Positions 6,949 through 14,325 of a stretch of 14,722 bases of DNA are shown piece by piece. Under the pieces are notes generated by a model. That model ran no database searches. It saw nothing but the letters and a program-made list of their open reading frames with translations, and was not told the DNA's origin. Both the position numbers and the translations under genes were made by a program. Every line of letters begins with the position of its first letter. The stretch's first letter is position 1. Origin of the DNA: Bacteroidota bacterium (GTDB lineage: Bacteria > Bacteroidota > Bacteroidia > Bacteroidales > Paludibacteraceae); the NCBI GenBank assembly GCA_017860335.1, contig JAFNAU010000019.1, positions 1-14,722 of the forward strand. The letters run 5' to 3'.

Positions 6949-7301
6949 ATTTCAGACGTATGATAAATATAGAATAATCAGAAAATCAGAAATAGTTGTT
7001 CAAATATTTATCAATTATTGTATAATTATTCGTAACGTGACTTAAAATTTTTATATATTAAAAAACAATTAGATTCCTGCAATTGTTCAATTTATCTGAT
7101 TCAAAAATGGATATTAAACAATTGAAAAAATCATTTCCCGATTATTTAGAACAGGTACTATTTGCTGTTTTTATTATTAAACTTTTTCAGTCATCCATAC
7201 GTTTAATCCAAAAAGAGTTAATACTAATTACTTTTCCTTTAATTTAACACATATCTCTGATAGTTAACAGATTAACAAAAACCAAATAAACTTAACCAAT
7301 T
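6949..7301. other. 353-nt divergent promoter region between beta-helix gene and EPS operon
   Basis: This region must drive the minus-strand beta-helix gene and the + strand EPS operon. I found no clear TAnnTTTG/-33 pair in either direction; TATCTCTG at 7254-7261 is a one-mismatch candidate for the + strand. A small dyad GTTAA-CAGA-TTAAC (7263-7276) lies 25 nt before the Wza-like ATG. The stretch 6999-7025 resembles, in inverted orientation and with one gap, the repeat at 4889 and 5047. A 46-codon open frame (7107-7247) is present but has no supporting feature. No UpxY/NusG-like gene or RfaH-type ops element was seen. Confidence 0.45.
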
Positions 7302-8123
7302 ATGAAAAAAGCTTGCCACCTGTCCTATATATTTTTTATTACTCTTTTCATTAGTTCCTGCTCTCAGGTAAAGGACATTGCCTATTTTCAGAATACAGAT
7401 GAAAAAACCATTACACCACAAATACAATCAAAATCAGAGAGTTTATTCGATCCCATCATCAAACCAAAGGATTTACTCTCCATTTCAGTAGTGAGTACCG
7501 AACCTGGTGCTTCACGTATTTATAACCTGATTACCCCGCAAACCAATGCCCCTTCAGGTGAAAATTCTATTTTTTCGCAACCCGCATTACAAAATTATCT
7601 GGTTGACAATGAAGGGTATATTAATTTCCCGGTATTAGGAAAAATACAAATTAAAGGACAGACTACAAAAGAACTGGCAATAAAAATACAGGATATGATT
7701 GCACCTGCATTCACAAAGGAGCTGCCAATAATTACTGTGCGGATTATAAATTATTCTGTAAATATATTGGGCGAAGTAATCAAACCCGGAAAATATGAAA
7801 CAACAAACGAAAGACTGACGATATTTGAAGGTCTTGCTTTAGCGGGTGATATGACCATTTATGGCCGGCGTGACAATGTAAAAGTACTGCGCGAAGATGC
7901 TTACGGAAATAAAAAATACATCACATTAAATCTGAATGATAAAGATATAATCAACTCAGAGGCATATTTTCTGGAACAGAATGATGTGGTTTATGTTGAG
8001 CCAAATAAATCCCGAACAGAATCTTCTAAATTTGGTTCCGCTGAAAATTTTCGCATATCTACAATATCCGTTTTGTTTTCTGTGGTCAATATAGCTGCAA
8101 CATTATATTCAGCAATTAAATAA
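7302..8123 (+). CDS. Wza-like outer-membrane polysaccharide export lipoprotein
   Basis: This 273-residue lipoprotein has a signal sequence ending in the lipobox 'ISSC' (Cys20), so it should be anchored in the outer membrane. 'IKPKDLLSISVVSTEPGASRIYNL' (about residues 50-75) opens the Poly_export domain. 'YLVDNEGYINFPVLGKIQIKGQTTKELAIKIQDMI' is the conserved core of that domain. An SLBB-type domain follows ('VNILGEVIKPGKYETTNERLTIFEGLALAGDMTIYGRRDNVKVLRE'), and the end is a hydrophobic helix (about residues 249-270) that in this family forms the outer-membrane exit. It would form the export channel for the polysaccharide made by the downstream genes, working with the Wzc-like protein encoded 62 nt further on. 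It is shorter than E. coli Wza, as usual for Bacteroidota versions. First gene of the operon. Confidence 0.92.
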   Translation: MKKACHLSYIFFITLFISSCSQVKDIAYFQNTDEKTITPQIQSKSESLFDPIIKPKDLLSISVVSTEPGASRIYNLITPQTNAPSGENSIFSQPALQNYLVDNEGYINFPVLGKIQIKGQTTKELAIKIQDMIAPAFTKELPIITVRIINYSVNILGEVIKPGKYETTNERLTIFEGLALAGDMTIYGRRDNVKVLREDAYGNKKYITLNLNDKDIINSEAYFLEQNDVVYVEPNKSRTESSKFGSAENFRISTISVLFSVVNIAATLYSAIK

Positions 8124-8185
8124 TAAAAAAACACAGAAGTTTCCTCTATCTTATTTTCCATATTTAAACGAAAGCTGCTAAACTT

Positions 8186-10624
8186 ATGAATAAATACCCA
8201 GAAAAAAAAGATGATTACAACCCGTTAACCGAAAAACCGGTAGACTTTATTGAGTTACTAATCAAATATTTATATTATTGGAAATGGTTTATTCTTTCCC
8301 TGATCATTTGCATCGCCATTGCGGCAATTTATATCAGGTTCACACTTCCTAAATACGAAGTGAAAACTTCGGTTTTATTTAAGGATGATTCGAAAGGAAG
8401 TGGTTCGGTAGAAATGAATGTATTTAATGACATGAGTATTATCACTCAAAAAAATAATATTGACAACGTACTTGAATTGCTTAAGAATTCAATAATAATT
8501 GAGAAAACAGTCAGTGAATTAGGCGTTTACACATCCTACACGAGTATAAACAATATTCCCCTAATTCAAAAAACGGGTATTAACCGTTATTTTCCCAATT
8601 TTGGAAGATACCGTGAAAAGGCACTTTATGGTGACGAATGTCCCGTTCTGATAAGCCTCCCTGACAGCACGCTGAAATATTTCACCGGTCAGGTCGTTTT
8701 TGAGGTGTTGGTGCATCCTTTTGGTTTGTATGAATTTTCGGGCACTTATGCCGAAAAGAAATTTAACATAAAAGCCTCTTTTTCAGACAAAAAAGTAATG
8801 CTACCATTTGGCATCGTAAACATAAAACGTGGCAACATGAAACCTTCCAAAGATATGCTGATAGAAGTTGCGATTCATCAGCCTTCTAATGTTGCGAATT
8901 ATTTTTTATCACAAATGAAAATGGTATTAGCTTCCAAAACTGGTTCAGTCGTAGATTTATCCTTCGTATGTTCAAATGAAAATCTTGGAAGAGACTTTAT
9001 TCGTAAATTTATTGAGGTATATAATCGGGAAGAAATGAACGAAAAAATAGAAATGGCCAATAAAACCTCACAATTAATTGAAGAGCACCTGAATGCACTC
9101 AGTAGTGAGCTTAGTAGTGTTGAGTCTCAGGCTGAAAAATACAAACAATCTCAGGGAATAACCGATCTTGCTTCTCAATCTGATTTATTTAACAGTCAGA
9201 CTGCCGATGTGGAGCAAAAAAGACTTGAAATTGAGACTCAACTGGCAATTGTTTCAGATCTGAATAACTATATTCAAAACAGCGCCAACAGAGACCAGCT
9301 AATACCTTCCAATTCGGGCATAAACAGTAGCAATCTGAATAGTCTGGTAAGTGATTACAACAGACTGATACTTGAGCGAAACCGGCTCTCACGTATTGCA
9401 TCAGGCAGCAATCAGGCAATGATTGACCTAACGAATCAAATTGAGACAATGTATAACACGGTTCAGTCAAGTATGCAAAATGAAAGAAAAAACCTGCAAA
9501 TTGCACGACGCGATCTGCTTTCAAAATACTATCAAACCAGTGCCCGGATTCGGGCTATTCCTCGGCAGGAACGTCAATATACCGAGATAAAACGCCAGCA
9601 AGGAGTGAAAGAAGAGTTGTTTTTATATTTATTACAAAAAAAAGAAGAAAAATACATGAATATGTCTTCAGTAGTTCCCGATTCAAAATTAATTGACACT
9701 GTTCACAGCCTTGGACCTGTTTCGCCCCGAAAAAACATTATTCTGTTTTCTTCTTTACTCATCGGTCTGCTTATCCCTGTTATTGGGATTAAAATCAGAG
9801 ATTTGCTACGCTATCAGATTGAAAACAAGGAAGAACTGGAAGCAATTTCGATTGTGCCGGTATTAGGTGAAATACCAAAAACGGATCAATCGGGCAAGGT
9901 ACTAGTTAAAGAAAACAACACCGACATTTTCACCGAAATGGTCAGACTGCTTCGGACAAATCTTCTGTTCGTGATGGATAACCCGGACAAAAAAGTGATT
10001 AATATGCTATCGAGTGTAAGCGGTGAAGGAAAAACCTTTGTAACCATCAATCTGGCTATCGGTCTGGCTCTGCTCGATAAACAAGTACTGATTATCGAAC
10101 TGGATGTACGCAAACCCAGGCTAGCTGAATATATCGGCATTGATAACAAGTCAGGTATAACATTGTACCTTTCGGGACAGATTAATCAAAACGAGCTGAT
10201 AAAACCAACGGAAATTCACCCTAACTTATCAATAATAACCGCCGGAGCAATTCCACCAAATCCCAATGAATTACTGGCTAAACCATCACTTGATCAACTC
10301 ATTGACGAACTGCGCCATCAGTTCGATTACATTGTCATTGATACGGCTCCCATTGGGGTAGTTTCGGACAGTTTCCTGCTCAACAGACTGGCTGATGTCA
10401 CGTTGTATGTAGTGCGGGCTGAATTTACGCCTAAAAAAGACATTGAAGATGCTACGATATTGTACAAAAAGCAAAAACTTAAAAACATGTACTTTATACT
10501 CAATGATGTAGATCAGAATAAACACACCTACCGGTACGGTTACGGGAAGAAATACGGGTATGGTTACGGTTACGGAAAGAATAAGCACACATACGGGTAC
10601 AGCTCGAATACTGAAAAAGCATAA
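8186..10624 (+). CDS. Wzc-like polysaccharide co-polymerase fused to BY-kinase (tyrosine autokinase)
   Basis: This 812-residue inner-membrane protein has a Wzz domain with membrane segments at about residues 34-50 and 517-537. Between them lie a periplasmic region with long coiled coils (about 285-480) and the GNVR-type segment 'PRQERQYTEIKRQQGVKEELF'. The cytosolic kinase has the oligomerisation motif ExxRxxR (E584, R587, R590), Walker A 'SGEGKT' (K616), Walker A' 'IIELDVRKP' (E638 where many relatives have Asp, then D640) and Walker B 'YIVIDTAP' (D719). The C-terminal tail carries nine tyrosines between residues 782 and 805, in Tyr-Gly repeats, the expected autophosphorylation cluster. The family controls chain length and export of Wzy-dependent polysaccharides with Wza through cycles of phosphorylation. 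A cognate tyrosine phosphatase is not in the window. Confidence 0.95.
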   Translation: MNKYPEKKDDYNPLTEKPVDFIELLIKYLYYWKWFILSLIICIAIAAIYIRFTLPKYEVKTSVLFKDDSKGSGSVEMNVFNDMSIITQKNNIDNVLELLKNSIIIEKTVSELGVYTSYTSINNIPLIQKTGINRYFPNFGRYREKALYGDECPVLISLPDSTLKYFTGQVVFEVLVHPFGLYEFSGTYAEKKFNIKASFSDKKVMLPFGIVNIKRGNMKPSKDMLIEVAIHQPSNVANYFLSQMKMVLASKTGSVVDLSFVCSNENLGRDFIRKFIEVYNREEMNEKIEMANKTSQLIEEHLNALSSELSSVESQAEKYKQSQGITDLASQSDLFNSQTADVEQKRLEIETQLAIVSDLNNYIQNSANRDQLIPSNSGINSSNLNSLVSDYNRLILERNRLSRIASGSNQAMIDLTNQIETMYNTVQSSMQNERKNLQIARRDLLSKYYQTSARIRAIPRQERQYTEIKRQQGVKEELFLYLLQKKEEKYMNMSSVVPDSKLIDTVHSLGPVSPRKNIILFSSLLIGLLIPVIGIKIRDLLRYQIENKEELEAISIVPVLGEIPKTDQSGKVLVKENNTDIFTEMVRLLRTNLLFVMDNPDKKVINMLSSVSGEGKTFVTINLAIGLALLDKQVLIIELDVRKPRLAEYIGIDNKSGITLYLSGQINQNELIKPTEIHPNLSIITAGAIPPNPNELLAKPSLDQLIDELRHQFDYIVIDTAPIGVVSDSFLLNRLADVTLYVVRAEFTPKKDIEDATILYKKQKLKNMYFILNDVDQNKHTYRYGYGKKYGYGYGYGKNKHTYGYSSNTEKA

Positions 10625-10666
10625 GTTTGTCATTCATTATTATTGTAAATTTAAAAAATAATCGAC

Positions 10667-11074
10667 ATGTCACCTCTTAACGGAGCCCGAATAATAGATC
10701 TCCCCAAAACACTGGACCGGCGGGGAAATCTATCTGTCATCGAGGAATTAAAAAATATTCCTTTCAAAATAAAACGCACTTACTGGATTTACGACGTACC
10801 TGGCGGCGAAATCAGAGGCGGACATGCTTACAAGGCTAATCAGGAATTTATTGTAGCTCTGTCGGGCAGTTTTGATGTGATCCTCGACGATGGCAAAGAA
10901 AGAAAGATATTTTCACTCAACCGTTCGTACTATGGACTGTATGTACCAAAAGGTGTATGGCGGCAAATGCAGAATTTTTCGACCAATTCGCTGGCATTGA
11001 TACTGGCTTCTGCCAAATATAATCCGGATGATTACATTTTTGATTATGAGTTATTTAAAAATTCCATTATATGA
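10667..11074 (+). CDS. FdtA/QdtA-like cupin sugar 3,4-ketoisomerase homologue, copy 1 (active-site His replaced by Tyr)
   Basis: This 135-residue single-domain cupin belongs to the FdtA/WxcM-like family. It has 'RRGNLSVIEELKNIPFKIKRTYWIYDVPGG' (about residues 18-47), 'EIRGGHAYK' (48-56), 'ALSGSFDVILDDG', the 'VPKGVWRQMQNFS' strand and 'LASAKYNPDDYIFDYELF'. Family members convert dTDP-4-keto-6-deoxyglucose into the 3-keto isomer that is then aminated. In characterised FdtA two histidines of the HxH motif (His49 and His51) are reported as conserved, with His49 the proposed base. Here the first is kept (His53) but the second is Tyr55. It may thus be altered in activity, or act as partner of copy 2, since FdtA dimers swap strands. 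Its stop overlaps the start of copy 2 by 4 nt (ATGA). ATG 10667 is 43 nt after the kinase stop. Confidence 0.85.
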   Translation: MSPLNGARIIDLPKTLDRRGNLSVIEELKNIPFKIKRTYWIYDVPGGEIRGGHAYKANQEFIVALSGSFDVILDDGKERKIFSLNRSYYGLYVPKGVWRQMQNFSTNSLALILASAKYNPDDYIFDYELFKNSII

Positions 11075-11487
11075 GAAAAACAACAGTTTACGATTGCTCC
11101 ATCATTGAAATAGATAAACATCATCACGAAAAGGGAAACCTGAGCGTCATCGAAAACGGCAGAACCATTCCTTTCGGCGTCAAGCGGGTGTATTATCTGT
11201 ACGATGTCCCGGGCGGAGAGTCCCGAGGCGGCCATGCGCATAAGGAACTCAAGCAACTCATTATAGCAGCAAGTGGTAGTTTTGATGTTAAACTGGATGA
11301 CGGCAGCCAGAAAAGAACCTACACCATAAACAGGCCTTATGAAGGGATACTTGTCGTTCCGGGAATATGGCGCGAACTCGATAATTTTTCTTCCGGCTCA
11401 GTTTGTTTGGTACTTGCATCTACCGAATACGAAGCTGATGATTATATCCGTGATTATAATGAATTTTTAGCTTATAAGAAAATATGA
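11071..11487 (+). CDS. fdtA: FdtA/QdtA-like dTDP-4-keto-6-deoxyglucose 3,4-ketoisomerase, copy 2
   Basis: This 138-residue cupin is a tandem paralogue of the preceding gene. It has the complete family pattern: 'KGNLSVIENGRTIPFGVKRVYYLYDVPGG', 'ESRGGHAHK' with both conserved histidines (His55, His57), 'AASGSFDVKLDDG', 'VVPGIWRELDNFSSGSVCLVLAS' and 'YEADDYIRDYNEF'. It is expected to move the keto group of dTDP-4-keto-6-deoxyglucose from C4 to C3, giving the substrate for the downstream aminotransferase. Whether the product has galacto (FdtA, Fuc3N) or gluco (QdtA, Qui3N) configuration cannot be decided from the sequence by eye, so the symbol is provisional. It is coupled on both sides by 4-nt ATGA overlaps. 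The dTDP-glucose synthesis genes (RmlA, RmlB) are not in the window. Confidence 0.88.
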   Translation: MRKTTVYDCSIIEIDKHHHEKGNLSVIENGRTIPFGVKRVYYLYDVPGGESRGGHAHKELKQLIIAASGSFDVKLDDGSQKRTYTINRPYEGILVVPGIWRELDNFSSGSVCLVLASTEYEADDYIRDYNEFLAYKKI

Positions 11488-12014
11488 TTCATCCTCTGTC
11501 TGATGTGCTTAGCACTAAAATTGGTGAGAACACCAAAATCTGGCAATATTGTATTGTGCTCCCTGATGCCGAAATCGGAGAAAACTGCAACATATGTGCT
11601 CATGTACTGATTGAAAACAAGGTGAAAATAGGAAACAACGTCACCATTAAATCCGGAGTTCAGCTTTACGACGGCGTAACCATCGAGGACTACGTATTCA
11701 TCGGACCCAATGTAACATTTACCAACGAAAAAGTGCCTCGTTCCAAAACATATGACAACACTAAAATAAAAAATATACATATAAAAAAGGGGGCTTCCAT
11801 TGGTGGAAATGCTACAATTATTCCCGGCATTACAATTGGTGAATATGCCCTTGTTGGCGCCGGAAGCGTGGTTACAAAAAATATTGAAAGAAATACTGTT
11901 TGGTACGGAAATCCGGCCAGACAGAAAGGTTATATCACAGATGATGGAATTCTGCTTGATATAAATAAAAAGGATAAAAATGGTAAATATCATGAATTAA
12001 ACTTACAGAAATGA
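11484..12014 (+). CDS. Left-handed beta-helix N-acyltransferase for a dTDP-3-amino-3,6-dideoxyhexose (FdtC/QdtC-like)
   Basis: This 176-residue protein consists almost wholly of hexapeptide repeats ([IV]-G-x-x-x-x): 'KIGENTKIWQYCIVLPDAEIGENCNI', 'KVKIGNNVTIKSGVQLYDGVTIEDYVFIGPNVTFTN', then after a loop 'IKKGASIGGNATIIPGITIGEYALVGAGSVVTKNI' and 'GNPARQKG'. The order and the 'YDGVTIED.VFIGPNVTFTN' signature match the WbpD/WlbB/QdtC group, which acetylates 3-amino groups of nucleotide sugars with acetyl-CoA; these enzymes are usually trimers. With the flanking ketoisomerase and aminotransferase, the likely product is dTDP-Fuc3NAc or dTDP-Qui3NAc. The acyl group could be other than acetyl. Its ATG overlaps the previous stop and its own stop overlaps the next start, both as ATGA. 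Confidence 0.85.
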   Translation: MIHPLSDVLSTKIGENTKIWQYCIVLPDAEIGENCNICAHVLIENKVKIGNNVTIKSGVQLYDGVTIEDYVFIGPNVTFTNEKVPRSKTYDNTKIKNIHIKKGASIGGNATIIPGITIGEYALVGAGSVVTKNIERNTVWYGNPARQKGYITDDGILLDINKKDKNGKYHELNLQK

Positions 12015-13111
12015 TAAAATTTCTTGATCTGCAAAAAATCACTCAAAAGTATTCTGTCGAAATACACAAGGCTGTTTCCGGAGTTATCAACTCCGGCTGG
12101 TATCTTACAGGTGCTGAAAATCAGAAGTTTGAAACCAGTTACGCACAATTTATCGGTACAAAATACTGTATCGGAGTGGCTAACGGCCTGGATGCTTTAA
12201 GGTTAATTTTAAGGGCATACATCGAAATGGGCATCATGCAAGCGGGCGATGAGATTATTGTACCAGCCAATACATTCATTGCCTCCATACTTGCCATCAC
12301 TGACAATGGGCTTATTCCGGCTCTTGTTGAGCCAGACATTAACACATATCAGATAGACGACAGTAAAATAGAAGAGGCTATTACGCCCAGAACGAAAGGG
12401 ATAATGATTGTTCATCTCTACGGACAGTGTGCTTACACCGACAAGATTGGGGAAATTTGTAATAGGCACGATCTGAAGCTGATTGAAGACAACGCTCAGG
12501 CTCACGGATGCAAATTCAACGGTATAAGCACCGGTTCGCTGGGTGATGCCGCCGGACATAGTTTTTATCCCGGAAAAAATCTGGGAGCATTCGGCGATGC
12601 CGGAGCCGTTACCACCAACGATGAAAAACTGGCAGAAATGGTTCGCATACTCGCTAATTACGGTTCATCTCATAAATACATTTTTGAATATCAGGGACTG
12701 AACAGCCGGCTTGACGAAATTCAGGCAGCAATCCTTGGCGTAAAGCTGCAACATCTGAATGAAGATAATGAGCGCCGAAAAGAGATAGCAAAATTTTATA
12801 TTGAAAATATTAAAAATCCGGCCGTCATTACACCAAAGGTAAATGATTGGAATGCAAATGTGTTTCACATCTTTCCAGTCCGATGCAGGCAAAGGGATGA
12901 TTTACAGCAATATCTGGCTGAAAATGGCATTCAAACCCTTATTCATTATCCGGTTCCGCCTCACAAACAGGCTTGTTATAAAGAGTGGAATCTGCTTTCG
13001 CTGCCTGTAACCGAGCAAATACATCTTGAAGAATTGAGTTTAGCAATAAGCCCGGTACTTACAAATGAAGAAGCAGAAATGGTGGTCAGATTTGTAAATT
13101 CATTTCGTTGA
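12011..13111 (+). CDS. fdtB: DegT/DnrJ/EryC1-family PLP aminotransferase, FdtB/QdtB-like
   Basis: This 366-residue sugar aminotransferase has a family-typical length. Visible blocks are 'GVANGLDALRLILRA', 'GDEIIVPANTFIASILA', 'VEPDINTYQID', 'IMIVHLYGQ', 'IEDNAQAHG' (D160 expected to contact the PLP ring nitrogen, Q163 nearby), 'HSFYPGKNLGAFGDAGAV' with K189 as the internal aldimine lysine, 'NYGSSHKY', 'QGLNSRLDEIQAAIL' and 'LIHYPVPPH'. It should transfer an amino group, probably from glutamate, to the C3 keto group made by the ketoisomerase, giving dTDP-3-amino-3,6-dideoxyhexose. The immediate neighbours are what place it in the Fuc3N/Qui3N branch. ATG 12011 overlaps the acyltransferase stop by 4 nt; its TGA (13109-13111) overlaps the next ATG by one base. 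Confidence 0.92.
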   Translation: MIKFLDLQKITQKYSVEIHKAVSGVINSGWYLTGAENQKFETSYAQFIGTKYCIGVANGLDALRLILRAYIEMGIMQAGDEIIVPANTFIASILAITDNGLIPALVEPDINTYQIDDSKIEEAITPRTKGIMIVHLYGQCAYTDKIGEICNRHDLKLIEDNAQAHGCKFNGISTGSLGDAAGHSFYPGKNLGAFGDAGAVTTNDEKLAEMVRILANYGSSHKYIFEYQGLNSRLDEIQAAILGVKLQHLNEDNERRKEIAKFYIENIKNPAVITPKVNDWNANVFHIFPVRCRQRDDLQQYLAENGIQTLIHYPVPPHKQACYKEWNLLSLPVTEQIHLEELSLAISPVLTNEEAEMVVRFVNSFR

Positions 13112-13812
13112 TGAAAAAAAATATATACATATTCCTGCGAAAATTGGCAAAGAAAATTCTCACTTTTCCGTATTCGATTTGCATAACATTTATTTGTAAA
13201 ATAAGATCCAATTATTATACAAATAAGATAGACGATGGCGGGGGTAAAATAATAATTTCTGATACTTTCATGAATTTCAAAATTAAAAAACATCCAACTG
13301 CCCGATTAATTATTAAAGGCAATTTGAGAACAATAGCGCATGTGGGAAATAAAAATCCAATCTATATCGAACTTGGGGAAAATTCAACCCTTAGTATAGA
13401 AGGAGACTTTACCATAGGCAGAGGAGTGAGAATTACGTTAAATACTAACTCGGTGTTAATAATAGGCGGCAAGGAAAAAGAATCCGATTCGGGGATTACA
13501 GCCGACACGCTAATCATGGTTTATAAAAAAATCTCATTGGGTAAAGATTTTATGTGTGCATGGAATGTGTTTATCTCGGACAGCGACTGGCATCACATTG
13601 AAGGTCAAAATCATCATTCGGATATCATAATAGGTGATCACGTGTGGATTGCCAATAGCAATAATATATTAAAAGGCTCTGTAATTGGCAACAATACAAT
13701 TGTAGCAAGTAATTCAAAAACAATAAATTCCGCATATCCAGACAATGTTTTAATCGGAGGAGTACCGGCAAAAATACTGAGAGAAAAAATTGGATGGAGT
13801 CGGGATCTGTGA
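13111..13812 (+). CDS. Hexapeptide-repeat acyltransferase (WcaF/maltose-acetyltransferase-like)
   Basis: This 233-residue protein has a basic, hydrophobic N-terminus of about 40 residues that may lie at the membrane but lacks a clear transmembrane helix. Then come irregular left-handed beta-helix coils: 'IELGENSTLSIEGDFTIGRGVRITLNTNSVLIIGG', 'ISLGKDFMCAWNVFISDSDWHHIEG', 'IIIGDHVWIANSNNILKGSVIGNNTIVASNSKTI', ending 'LIGGVPAKILREKIGW', the usual finish of sugar O-acetyltransferases in EPS loci. The DxDxH-like 'DSDWHHI' is where this group places its catalytic histidine. The acceptor sugar is unknown. I take the ATG at 13111, which overlaps the aminotransferase stop by one base (TGATG), over the in-frame TTG at 13108. 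It may decorate another sugar of the repeat unit, since the preceding cassette already has its own N-acyltransferase. Confidence 0.82.
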   Translation: MKKNIYIFLRKLAKKILTFPYSICITFICKIRSNYYTNKIDDGGGKIIISDTFMNFKIKKHPTARLIIKGNLRTIAHVGNKNPIYIELGENSTLSIEGDFTIGRGVRITLNTNSVLIIGGKEKESDSGITADTLIMVYKKISLGKDFMCAWNVFISDSDWHHIEGQNHHSDIIIGDHVWIANSNNILKGSVIGNNTIVASNSKTINSAYPDNVLIGGVPAKILREKIGWSRDL

Positions 13813-13839
13813 TCTATTTAATAGAATACCTGATTGAAA

Positions 13840-14325
13840 ATGCAGGAACAACAATCATCATATCGGCAAATAATGAAAGCCACTTCACTTTTCGGTGGAG
13901 TACAGGTTTTTCAGATATTTATTTCGGTAATACGCTCCAAATTTGTAGCAGTTTTACTGGGTCCTGAAGGCATGGGAATAGTTGGGCTTCTTACTACCAC
14001 TACCGGTTTTATAGGAGCATTAACTAATTTTGGGCTAAGCACGAGCGCAGTCAAAGACATATCCGAGTCAAATGCTTCGGAAGATCAAAACCGCATTTCG
14101 GAAGTTATCTCCGTATTGCGTCGATTGGTCTGGATTACGGGTATGTTGGGGGCGATTGTTACGTTGATTCTATCACCCTGGCTAAGTCAGCTCACTTTCG
14201 GAAATAAAGATTATACGCTTGCATTTATCTGGATTTCGGTTACTTTACTTTTCAATCAGTTAAGCAGCGGGCAGCTTGTTATTCTTCAGGGATTACGAAA
14301 ATTGCAATACAAATTTATATGGTAG
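13840..14325 (+). pseudogene. N-terminal part of Wzx-type flippase, frame broken at its 3' end
   Basis: The frame encodes about 161 residues of an O-antigen/EPS flippase (MATE/Wzx fold): 'IMKATSLFGGVQVFQIFISVIRSKFVAVLLGPEGMGIVGLLTTTTGFIGALTNFGLSTSAVKDI' covers the first two membrane segments, followed by hydrophobic segments at 'LVWITGMLGAIVTLILSPWLSQ' and 'AFIWISVTLLFNQLSSGQLVILQGLRKLQY'. It stops at TAG 14323-14325 right after 'GLRKLQY'. The rest of the flippase continues without interruption in another frame from 14312. Full-length relatives have more than 400 residues, so this product alone cannot be a working flippase. ATG 13840 is preferred over the in-frame TTG at 13834. Wzx moves lipid-linked repeat units across the inner membrane, matching the Wza/Wzc pair upstream. 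Confidence 0.8.

Noticed and set aside
6949..7301. Search for an UpxY/NusG-like leader gene or RfaH-type ops element ahead of the EPS operon
   Set aside because: Neither a gene of that family nor a recognisable element was found in the window.
9189..9524. Minus-strand open frame of 111 codons inside the Wzc-like gene
   Set aside because: It lies wholly opposite the coiled-coil region of a well-supported gene, and its translation shows no family pattern, only an irregular cysteine-rich composition.
11472..11993. Minus-strand open frame of 173 codons opposite the FdtC/QdtC-like acyltransferase
   Set aside because: The + strand frame has clear hexapeptide repeats and coupled starts. The antisense product is a shadow of those repeats without a recognisable domain.
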